Part shown: one piece after another, positions 1 through 7,573 of the stretch | Layout of the letters: each line of letters opens with the position of its first letter | Numbering within the stretch: the first letter of the stretch is position 1 | From: Silene noctiflora | Taxonomy: Eukaryota > Streptophyta > Magnoliopsida > Caryophyllales > Caryophyllaceae | Assembly: GCA_009801015.1 (NCBI GenBank) | Contig: VHZZ01002697.1 | Coordinates: 42,078-62,677 of the forward strand | Length of the DNA stretch: 20,600 nt | Reading direction: 5' to 3' | Notes under the pieces: generated by a model | The model's database searches: none | What the model was told of the DNA's origin: nothing | The model's input: only the letters and a program-made list of their open reading frames with translations | Program-made: the position numbers and the translations under genes

Positions 1-277
1 GGAGACTTGGATTATGCCCTTTTGGCCGAAATATTCATTTGTAAGTAATATGTTCTTCTTCTTACTTATTTAGTTATGCATGCACAAGATCCTTTCAATT
101 AACAAGTTAATTAATAAAATCAGTATGTTCACATAGTGTATGTGAGTCTCCTTTAGTAGGAACACCAACAATCGCTTAGATTCACGCCGAGGAAGTGAAG
201 AATAGAAGGAGAAGCAGTAACATAGTTTAGGGTTTTAGTTTTGAATGCGAAATTATGAATACTACTTCCCGATCTAT

Positions 278-285
278 TATTTATA
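278..285 (-). promoter_or_regulatory. TATA box of the LTR-like promoter
   Basis: The minus strand reads TATAAATA, preceded by GC-rich sequence (CCGCGGGAAG). It lies 33 bp downstream of the last palindrome of the array at 318-475. The function is inferred from motif and position only. Confidence 0.5.
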
Positions 286-317
286 CTTCCCGCGGAAAAA
301 CCTGCTACGAACCGGAC

Positions 318-475
318 ACTCGGTCGAGTGAGTGACACTCGACCGAGTAGACGAAACTCGACCGAGTGCAGGCCACTCGACCGAGTGTGTTGCACTCGTC
401 CGAGTTCCCCACTCCAGAACACTGACAGTCTGACACAACGGGGCACTCGGTCGAGTAACCTGTACTCTACCGAGT
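318..475. repeat. Phased array of 12-bp palindromes (ACTCGRYCGAGT)
   Basis: Seven copies start at 318, 337, 356, 375, 394, 445 and 464. The first five are spaced by exactly 19 bp, as are the last two. Copies read ACTCGGTCGAGT or ACTCGACCGAGT, reverse complements of each other; the copies at 394 and 464 carry a substitution. The 7-bp spacers differ, so only the palindrome and its phase are conserved. Most copies hold two CpG sites. The array sits just upstream of a minus-strand TATA box. Confidence 0.9.
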
Positions 476-506
476 GTCCCTACACTGAAAATACCGTGTA
501 TTATAG

Positions 507-2038
507 GATCTTCTGGCTAAACATGCGTGGAACCTTATTAAAGGTAGGGACTCGTACAATTGTAGATTTTTTCGGATGAAACTCTTTGGAAAAGATGTGA
601 TTGCATCTAATGATAGATGTAGTCCGTTGGAATGAAGTCTTGGGGGGTGAAAAGTATCATCCATGGATTAAATGTATTCCATGATCATATCATTGTGATG
701 CCGGGGAGATGGTCCAGTCTGGGCATTTGGGAGGTTCCGTGGGTGGGCGGACTATGCCCGGAACCAAAGGATCATTTGTTGTCGATTGACTTTGATGGGC
801 TAAGGCATTTGAGGATAAAGGATTTGCGGCTTGCAAATGGTTCTTGGAATGATAACTTGGTCAAGTCTCTCTTTCGAAGTGCGTATCCTAGGACGATTTT
901 AGCAACCCCGGTTTGTGATTCTCAAGAAGGAGATACAGTATATTGGAGACATACTAATGATGGCAAATATACTGTTAAAAGTGGATATGGGATTATCTTG
1001 GGTGCTTTTTTCAAGAATCAAAGATTAACAAGCGATACCATAAGGTTAACAGATCATGTGAGGAGATTTTGTAAATCTATTCTATGGAAACTGCCGGGAC
1101 CACATATGTGGAGAATCTTTACTTGGAAGCTCATCTCTGATGCACTCCCGGTGGGTGATGGGTTTGCAAGAAGGAACATCAACTTGGACTATCGATGTTG
1201 TTTGTGTTGGTCGGAGGATGGATGCGTTGAAACTAGGGCTCACCTTTTCCGGGATTTCCCAGTTTTTCGACGAATATGGCAGTGTTCTATGATGGGTATT
1301 AATGTGGAACATGACAAAGTTATTGATATGGCTGATTGGGTGGTTAATTGGCTACACTTGTTGGACAAGATGTCGGATGCCACAGAATGGACCATAAAAT
1401 TCTTGGCTACTTTGTGGTGCATTTGGAGGCTGCGTAATCACATCCGGTTTCAAGGTGGCGTTTTCTCCATTGAATGGTATTTTAATATGTAGAACCATAC
1501 GATAAATCTGGCTGGGTTGGCAATGGATGGTAAGAATAAAGAAGTTGATAAGGTAGTGGAAGGTGACTTCTCTGAGGTTATGGAACGTGGAACCAATTCT
1601 TGGTTGAGGAAGAGACATCCGTATGATGTTGTTGGGAGTCTTTGTCACCGGGGGGTTATAACAATTAAGGTAGACGCGAGTTGGGTGGATAGCTTGGAGG
1701 CCTCGATCGGATGGTTAGCCNCNGATGCGGATGGANTTGTNGTGTTTGAAGGTGGTATGAAACTGAGGGCACTTTCAGCTATCCAAGCAGAGGACCTGGG
1801 GGTTTTTCATGTTTTACGATGGGCAAAAGAGAGACAATTCCTTCATATTCATCTCCTCTCGGATTGTCTATCTTTGTTATGCCAAATTGCAGGAAGTACA
1901 GTATGCCAGTTGCAGGTTGCTTGAATTGTAGGCGATATAATGGCCTATTTTCTGGCTTTTCATTGTTTATCTTTTAGTTTCATTCCTAGACATTTAAATT
2001 ATGCGGCTCATAAGTTAGCAAAACGGGCCTTACGAATG
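507..2038 (+). pseudogene. LINE ORF2 remnant: zf-RVT and RNase H domains
   Basis: Coding remnant of a LINE polyprotein. The longest open stretch (632-1492) carries the reverse-transcriptase zinc-binding region: GIWEVPWV, then VYWRHTNDGKYTVKSGYGI, WRIFTWKLISDALP and a Cys/His segment (CCLCW ... AHLF ... FRRIW). A second open stretch (1517-1924) begins the RNase H domain with ITIKVDASW and continues through AIQAEDLGV and LLSDCLSLL. After a frame change, IPRHLNYAAHKLAKRA near 1985-2035 is the conserved RNase H tail. Decay is plain: a TGA before 632, a TAG at about 1490, frame changes and four ambiguous bases (1721-1741). It is not functional. Confidence 0.8.
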
Positions 2039-2059
2039 TAAACCTTCCTTTACATCTGC

Positions 2060-2060
<1 letters not shown>

Positions 2061-2097
<37 letters not shown>
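2061..2097 (+). repeat. Poly(A) tail of the LINE
   Basis: An uninterrupted run of 37 adenines closes the LINE. An unbroken tail of this length is usually eroded with age, which hints at recent insertion or possibly collapsed sequencing error, while the coding remnant looks old. Confidence 0.9.
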
Positions 2098-2098
<1 letters not shown>

Positions 2099-3157
2099 AA
2101 TAAGATGGAAATTTATCAATTTAGAGAGAACTTAACCCAATCCCAATTAGTGAACCTCTAATGGTCGATCCTTGACACAATCAATCTTCAATTACCAATT
2201 GTTACCCTATTATGGAGGGAACCTCCTAAATCTACTTAATTAATGGATAATGACAAAGAGTTCACACTTAATCACTACCCCAACTTATCAACTAATCGGG
2301 TAGAAATGACATACATCAACTAGATTGACAAGAACATGAAACATAAAAGTTCTAATAGGGGTAATTAAACACAATAAACACAATTAATTCTTAATCACAA
2401 GTTAAACCCTTTTCTTATGAGATAAAATAGGAGGAAATCACACTCACTAATCTAAACACAAGTTGATGCAAAAATAGAAATTGCAAGGAAAACACTCTTA
2501 ACAATTTCAACAACAAAGAGATTAAGGAACTTAATAATGATTAAGTAAACAAGGAAATCACACTTAATAAACTTAATCACAATAAGATGAACAAAATCCA
2601 ACATTAAAACAAAGGGTTAACAATAACAATAATAATTAAAGAAGGATTAAAATGTCTTACAACCAAAAAAATTACACCTTAGGATTGGATTAAGAAAGGA
2701 GATTAGTTCTCCATAATAAATCTACAAACCCAATATTAAGATGATAATTCTTCATAAATACAAATTAATTGTTCCAAAATGATAATAAGATGATAAAGGA
2801 TGGAAACCTAATGGTAACCATCTATATATAGTCCTAATCTAAGGAGGATTAATGGGTCTTAAAATAACACAAGCCCGTAATTGCAAAGACGGAATCCCCA
2901 GAAAACCCGCACGGTGAGGTTTATGTGTTGGAATCGCTTCTTCAATTTCCACTTTTCTTCTTTCTTTGGATGACTTCTTCTTTAGTTCTTGGGACTTCAC
3001 TTGACCTCTAGCACATCTCAAAACCTCATTTAAACCTTGATTAAGAACTTACACTCGGAATTGGCAAAAGTGGCATAAATCACACAAAAACGGCTTCCAA
3101 ATGTTGACTTATTGAGCTCCAAATGCACGAAATGAGAGTAAAAATAAGAGCTCATCA
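2098..3157 (-). mobile_element. LTR-like segment, possibly Athila/Tat-type Ty3 element
   Basis: On the minus strand the segment begins TGATGAGCTC at 3157. It continues through a purine-rich 5' part that includes CACCGTGCGGG, reaches a TATATATA box at about 2830, then becomes a long T-rich AT tract down to the LINE tail at 2098. This resembles the LTR layout of Athila/Tat-type elements as I remember them. No protein is encoded: the short open frame at 2839-3021 has no recognisable domain. No second terminus or target duplication was found, so this is an LTR fragment at best. Confidence 0.4.
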
Positions 3158-3165
3158 AGATATCA

Positions 3166-3179
3166 CCAACTTAGATCTT
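3166..3179. repeat. Target-site duplication, left copy
   Basis: CCAACTTAGATCTT, repeated exactly at 4343-4356. The pair brackets the minus-strand LINE. Confidence 0.9.
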
Positions 3180-4342
3180 TTTTTTTTTAGCAAACCCCAA
3201 AAACTAATAAGTTATTACACGGGCAATACCAACCTCAAATATGTCTTCACGTAGGATAGTACTTAGCTCCACTGGTGGATAATCGACAACAATGATGTCG
3301 GTATTTGATTCAATTCCCTGATTTGCTAACCAATCTACAGCTTTGTTGGCTTCCCTGTAACTGTGTTCTAGCTTTACGTCCAACCATCAGCGGAAATTAG
3401 AGTTTTTCACTTGTTCACCAGCGCTTCAAGGTTATTACTGACCAGTTGGTCCTCTTTAATGAGGTGGACGCATGGGGCATTGTATATATGTATCAAGAGC
3501 TTATCAATATGGAGTTCTTTAGCTCTTTCCAATGCCGTCACCAAGGCTAAAAGCTCAGCCCTCACAGTAAGAACAAAACCAACCCGAGAAGAAATAGGCC
3601 TCGATAAAATTGCCCGTCTCGTCTCTAAACAGACCTCCACGTCCGGCTGCCCGCCGGACCTGGATTGCCTTATGAGGCACCATCAGTATTCAAGTGGGTC
3701 TATCCGTGAGGCAGTGGACGCCACCCTATGTAAACTTCCTACTTACTCGTACCTAGTTTTGGTATAAATAAGGAGAAACGATCGAAGGCGGCCTTGGACA
3801 TAGCGAATTGTCGAAATAAGAAACTCCGTGGATCAAGTGGAATCTCTTCATCGTGTCCAAATACCATATTATTATGCCATCGCCATATCCACCAACATGT
3901 AATTACGAATTGCATCAACCATTAATTCGGGAAAATAGGAACGCTATTACTTGCATTAAACATCAGCCAATCCGAGTATAAAGAGTTATAAAAATAGGTG
4001 TGGGAGGTCAAGTCACTTACTTGGCTTCAAATGTTACGAGAAATTGGGCATAAGCGGAGGAGATGATCAGTAATTTCTTCTTCACTGGGACACCGTGGGC
4101 AAGTAGAATCCTCGCCCAATCCGCGCCGAACGCGATTGACATTATGCATAAGTCAACCATGATTAGCCAACCACCAGAACATACGGATTCTTTACTGAAC
4201 CGGTAACCGCCAAATGACACGCCACATTGGAGATTCATGTTCACTATTAACATCAAGGGATTTTAAAATACCAAGTGTTGATTTAATAGAAAAACACCCC
4301 GACGCCGTGCCCTTCCAATAGATCGTATCAGTCTGTTCAAGG
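3180..4342 (-). mobile_element. 5'-truncated LINE insertion with 14-bp target duplication
   Basis: This is a complete insertion event of 1163 bp. It is bounded by identical 14-bp direct repeats (3166-3179 and 4343-4356). On the minus strand it ends in a short poly(A), seen as the T run at about 3178-3188. Truncation occurred within the zinc-binding part of ORF2, so only the last third of the polyprotein remains. The host DNA before insertion was continuous from 3179 to 4357. Confidence 0.88.
3204..4342 (-). pseudogene. LINE ORF2 remnant: zf-RVT and RNase H domains
   Basis: The minus strand begins in frame with DTIYWKGTASGCFSIKS and MWRVIWRLPVQ, followed by a stop and RIRMFWWLANHG: the zinc-binding region of a plant LINE. 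Further on, AELLALVTALERAKELHI and HSYREANKAVDWLANQG belong to the RNase H domain. The frame closes at a TAG at 3206-3204. At least one nonsense codon and frame changes make it non-functional. The conserved terminal stop and clean target duplication suggest a fairly recent copy of an element that was already defective, or moderate decay since insertion. Confidence 0.8.
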
Positions 4343-4356
4343 CCAACTTAGATCTT
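4343..4356. repeat. Target-site duplication, right copy
   Basis: Exact second copy of the 14-bp sequence at 3166-3179. Confidence 0.9.
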
Positions 4357-4513
4357 AAAGTGAGTGGTACTACATTTGAATCTCGCCATGATCAAAATCG
4401 CCCTTATAACACCTTTATACAAGAAAAACGGATAAAAATTGATCATTATGTTAATAAGTGATCATTTTTTTTTATTATTAATAATAAAAATTGGTCATTT
4501 TTTTTATGCAATG
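4357..4513. other. AT-rich intergenic stretch
   Basis: Short AT-rich sequence between the LINE and the hAT MITE, with repeats of the type TGATCATTTTTTT and TGGTCATTTTTTT. No gene or complete element is visible. Confidence 0.5.
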
Positions 4514-4521
4514 GTCATGGT

Positions 4522-4871
4522 TAGGGCTGTGCAACGGTGCGGGCTAGCCCGGCCCAGCACGGTTCAACGGGCCTAAAAATCGCGGCCCATTTTTTTCCAG
4601 CCCAGTCCGTGGTCTTTTTAGTGCCGGGCCCGGGCCCAAATTTTCCAGCCCAGCCCGGTTTTTTAGTGCTGGGCTGGCCCAGCCCGGCCCGGCCCGTTAT
4701 TTTCTTCTTTTTTTCTCCCCTTATTTTTTATTTTCTTCACCTAGTGCTGGGCCCGGGCTAGACAAATCAGGCCCAGCCTAGCCCGGCCCAGCCCTCCCTC
4801 CATTTAGTGCTGGGCCTGGGCTGCACCACCCCAGCCCGGCCCGCACTGGCCCAGCCCAACGCACAGCCCTA
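4522..4871. mobile_element. hAT-type MITE, 350 bp, GC-rich
   Basis: The element starts TAGGGCTGTGC and ends with its exact reverse complement GCACAGCCCTA. It is flanked by a perfect 8-bp duplication GTCATGGT (4514-4521 and 4872-4879). Eight-base duplications are diagnostic of the hAT superfamily. The interior is made of CCCGGCC / GGGCTGG blocks in both orientations, so it could fold into a long imperfect hairpin. It encodes no transposase and must depend on enzyme supplied elsewhere. The open frame at 4537-4761 is a compositional artefact. Confidence 0.88.
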
Positions 4872-4879
4872 GTCATGGT

Positions 4880-5280
4880 CATGACAGCTACATAAGAGAT
4901 TTTACGTAAGAAAAACTCCCCAAAAATGTCCTAATTTTTTTTTATAAAGCCTAATTCTACCGTGGACTTCACTAATCTACCGGAAATTAAAAGTCCTATT
5001 TTAATTTGGATCTTCTCCATTCCTTTTATCTAACTCTAGATATTATCCTGAAACGATTAAACAGTCATAATTTTAAATAATGGATGGTAATATGTAGGAG
5101 AAATATAAGATATTAAAATAAATTTATTATAGGTAATGTCATCCATTGTTTGAGGTAATGGAGAGGATCTTATCCCATCGTGCTCTCTATGAAACCAATT
5201 CATTATGTTTTATCATGCCAATTTTACCGTGAAAATAGAGCTACCTTTATTTTTACACTTTTTTAGGGGTGAAAAATTAC
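4880..5280. other. Intergenic sequence without recognised feature
   Basis: AT-rich non-coding DNA between the hAT MITE and the first Harbinger MITE. I see no gene, RNA or element terminus. Confidence 0.5.
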
Positions 5281-5283
5281 TAA

Positions 5284-5703
5284 GAGCATCCACATTGAAG
5301 AGTATATACTCTTCCTTTTATTTTCTCTCTTTTTCACTATTTTTTTGACACCTCACATTCTCTTTCATCCAAGTCATTTTTCACTATCTTCATCCTCTTC
5401 TTACTCTTTTTCTAATTTTTTCCCACATCAAAGAGGATCATATTTACTTCCTCTTTCATATTTTAATTATTTTTTTTAATAATAATTGATATGATAATTA
5501 TATAAAATAAAACCACATGCAATAATTTTATTGGGGAGTGAGCACAAGGGCCTAGGTTGTACTTCTTCCAAAAATAGAGGAAGTCTTCTTCTTCCTCCTT
5601 CTAAGAGGATGTCGAAATTAGTCCCACATTGAAGAAGATATCTTCTTAAAAGAGAGAAGGTGTTAAGAGGATGCATCATCCTCTTCAATGTGCGTGGGTG
5701 CTC
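5284..5703. mobile_element. Harbinger/Tourist-type MITE, 420 bp
   Basis: The left end reads GAGCATCCACATTGAAGAG. The right end, reverse complemented, reads GAGCACCCACGCACATTGAAGAG: imperfect terminal inverted repeats differing by a 4-base insertion and a substitution. Both sides carry TAA (5281-5283 and 5704-5706), the usual PIF/Harbinger target duplication. The interior is AT-rich, with CTTCCTC / GAGGAAG blocks in inverted arrangement. No protein is encoded. Confidence 0.75.
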
Positions 5704-5706
5704 TAA

Positions 5707-6008
5707 GAGCAAGTGCAATGGAAGAACTTTTTATAAAGTCCTTCCTTTGCCATGTCATATTTTGACAAATCCAATAACTAAGAACTTTTTGTTACAATGG
5801 AAGATCTTTATATAAAGTTTTTTAATAAGATCATAATTAATATTGTTATGTCCACCAATTTCTTGGTTTTTTGGAAGAACTTGGTTCTTCTTTTCAAACC
5901 AAGTTTGTTTCTTGAAGGACAAACTTTATCATGCAATGGGACGAACTTTTTCTAAAAGTTTTTATTTACAAACCCAAGACAAAAAAAAACCTTCAATTGC
6001 AATTGCTC
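5707..6008. mobile_element. Harbinger/Tourist-type MITE, 302 bp, adjoining the previous one
   Basis: The left end reads GAGCAAGTGCAATGGAAG. The right end, reverse complemented, reads GAGCAATTGCAATTGAAG. TAA flanks it on both sides (5704-5706 and 6009-6011); the left TAA is shared with the neighbouring MITE. The interior contains ACTTTTT / AAAAGTT motifs in inverted orientation. It is non-coding. The family differs from the adjacent element, so this is a second insertion at the same TAA rather than a duplication. Confidence 0.75.
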
Positions 6009-6011
6009 TAA

Positions 6012-6857
6012 TATGCTAATTCCGAGCACTAAAAAAAACTCCAAATATGTTGTTTCAATAAGCTGTTTACCAAACACTAAAATTAACATATTAATTTGTC
6101 AAACATGCTAAAATTCTTGAATATCTTAAAAAATGGGTCAATATACCATTTACCAAACAGGGTCAGCTATTTTAAAAATTGTAACTCTGCCTATACCCAT
6201 AGGGGAAAGAAAAGGGGAGAAGAGGGAAGAAATGAGTGTGGCATCTCTTATTTGTGTTTTATAAATCCTCTCGTCCTTGCATATCACCCCAAATCACAAA
6301 AAAGATTGTGAAAAATGGAAATCCATCCATTTTAAATCAAAGTTTAGCCTTAGTAAAAACGATTTTACACTAATATAATTATAAAACGGATCCAAATACA
6401 AACTATAGTAGGTGAAAGGGTTATCAAAAGATCCCGTACAATAAATTTTTGTAAAATTGTCTTACACAAGTATTTTTGCTTAAATAAATGATACAACAAA
6501 AATTTATGCTTAAATAAATGATACAACAAAAGTTAAATGTAATTGGACACAAGATGAAACAAAAAAAAAAGGATAGAGGATATGGTTTCAAGGGAAAGGG
6601 TCCAAAGGGAAAAGGCTTATGAATTAAGCAAGTTTTCTTGTTAAATCCACTGTATTGAAGAACTTGTGAACCAAACGATGATCTTTATTTAGCAGTTTTG
6701 TTTTAACTATTCTGCATTTTCCTACAAAGCAAAGACTTGAATATACGATTACTCCATACAAGTTTCTTGGGAAATTTATGTGTTATCCGTAGTACTTCAC
6801 AAGTTCCTTGTGAAATTTCTAATATATCAAGGATGTAAAATTAAATCTTCAGTTTTT
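6012..6857. other. Intergenic sequence with a 30-bp tandem duplication
   Basis: AT-rich DNA without a recognisable gene. It includes two copies of TGCTTAAATAAATGATACAA (starting at 6477 and 6507, period 30 bp). The motif tttaccaaaca occurs twice (around 6067 and 6151), which could be worn TIR-element ends, but I could not define boundaries. Confidence 0.5.
6477..6531 (+). repeat. Two-copy tandem repeat, period 30 bp
   Basis: A 25-bp unit beginning TGCTTAAATAAATGATACAA occurs at 6477-6501 and again identically at 6507-6531. Confidence 0.85.
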
Positions 6858-7071
6858 TTGATGAAGTGATAATTAAACATTGTTTTCGTGAAGCTAACAA
6901 AGTTGCCGACTTTATGGCTTCTACTGGACATTCATGTCCAACTTTTTCGAGAGGGTTTGAAAGCCGGTGATTTCAACTTACCTTCATTATTCGAAAGGAT
7001 GAGATAGGTTGATCCTACCTTAGAGGATCAATCTAGTTTTATTACCGTATCAAAAGAAAAAAGAAAAAAAA
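6858..7071 (+). mobile_element. LINE 3'-end fragment (RNase H tail plus A-rich end)
   Basis: The plus strand encodes HCFREANKVADFMASTGHS (about 6878-6935), the conserved C-terminal block of the RNase H domain in plant LINEs and the same block as HSYREANKAVDWLANQG in the LINE at 3180. A stop follows, and the fragment ends in an A-rich tract (AAAAGAAAAAAGAAAAAAAAA-like, 7051-7071). Only about 210 bp remain, a severely 5'-truncated insertion. No target duplication was identified. Confidence 0.65.
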
Positions 7072-7466
7072 ATTACTCCTTACGAGTTAGTTTTGGTATG
7101 CTTATAAATTTTAGGAAGCTCTTGGCATTGCGCATCATTTTTCAAAAGTGCCCGTGCATGATTTGCAAATGCGAGAGCACAACCAGGAGAAACCATAAAA
7201 GTACCCAGATTATGAGCTTGATCTCAACACTCAAGGCCGAAGGAACCTCAACAATCAATACAAAACATACTTCAAATATATGTCCACATCATTGATTCTT
7301 AAAGACCAGTTGAAACTACAAACCAATTGCTACACCACTGTGCAAAACAAGTTACAGCATATCATCTTCAATGCACATTAACGATCTACAAACTGGAAAC
7401 TAAATCCAACCAGAAACTACAAGCGTGAGGAGAGGGGGAATGCGAGGGAAATAATAACAGTGGTAC
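7072..7466. other. Downstream flank of MON1
   Basis: Non-coding sequence between a LINE fragment and the 3' end of MON1. Short open frames here show no recognisable domain. Confidence 0.5.
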
Positions 7467-7472
7467 TTTATT
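7467..7472 (-). terminator. Candidate poly(A) signal of MON1
   Basis: AATAAA on the minus strand, about 100 nt downstream of the MON1 stop codon, a normal distance for a plant 3' UTR. Plant poly(A) signals are loose, so this is a candidate only. Confidence 0.5.
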
Positions 7473-7573
7473 ATACTTGGCCTTTCAATAGGCAAGACTC
7501 AAGCGGGATGAGAAACAAAACAAAAAAAAGATGGGGGAGGATTTAGGCCAAAATTTTTGGTGATGGGAATAAT

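Larger units (their letters stand above)
1..490 (-). mobile_element. LTR-like promoter region of an LTR retrotransposon (partial)
   Basis: Read on the minus strand, this stretch has the order expected of an LTR: a palindrome array (475-318), a TATA box (285-278), then a leader containing AAACCCTAA and CTTCTCC pyrimidine tracts running toward position 1. No reading frame resembles a retroelement protein. The window begins inside the element, and the upstream side is interrupted near 500 by a LINE, so neither terminus is seen. The family (Ty3 or Ty1) cannot be decided. The LTR assignment is inferred from architecture and from its likeness to the segments at 18515 and 19781. Confidence 0.5.
507..2097 (+). 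mobile_element. 5'-truncated non-LTR retrotransposon (plant LINE) with poly(A) tail
   Basis: The segment encodes the C-terminal part of a plant LINE ORF2 product (end of reverse transcriptase, zinc-binding domain, RNase H) and ends in 37 consecutive A at 2061-2097, the signature of target-primed insertion. Homology starts near 507 with LLAKHAWNLIK, the usual motif after the RT core, so the endonuclease and RT catalytic regions are missing. I found no target-site duplication: the sequence after the tail (CAATAAGATGG) is not repeated near 507. The 5' end is approximate. Confidence 0.8.

Noticed and set aside
318-475. CRISPR-like array of regular repeats and spacers
   Set aside because: Repeats are 12 bp with 7-bp spacers in a plant LTR context, far too short for CRISPR, and there are no cas genes.
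153-579. Overlapping open frames on both strands (153-446 minus, 328-579 plus)
   Set aside because: They run through the palindrome array. Coding potential on both strands of a 19-bp repeat is an artefact, and the proteins match nothing recognisable.
3411-3767. Plus-strand 118-codon open frame
   Set aside because: It is the antisense of the LINE RNase H region, which is on the minus strand.
4537-4761. 74-codon open frame rich in Pro and Ala
   Set aside because: It lies wholly inside the GC-rich hAT MITE and reflects composition.
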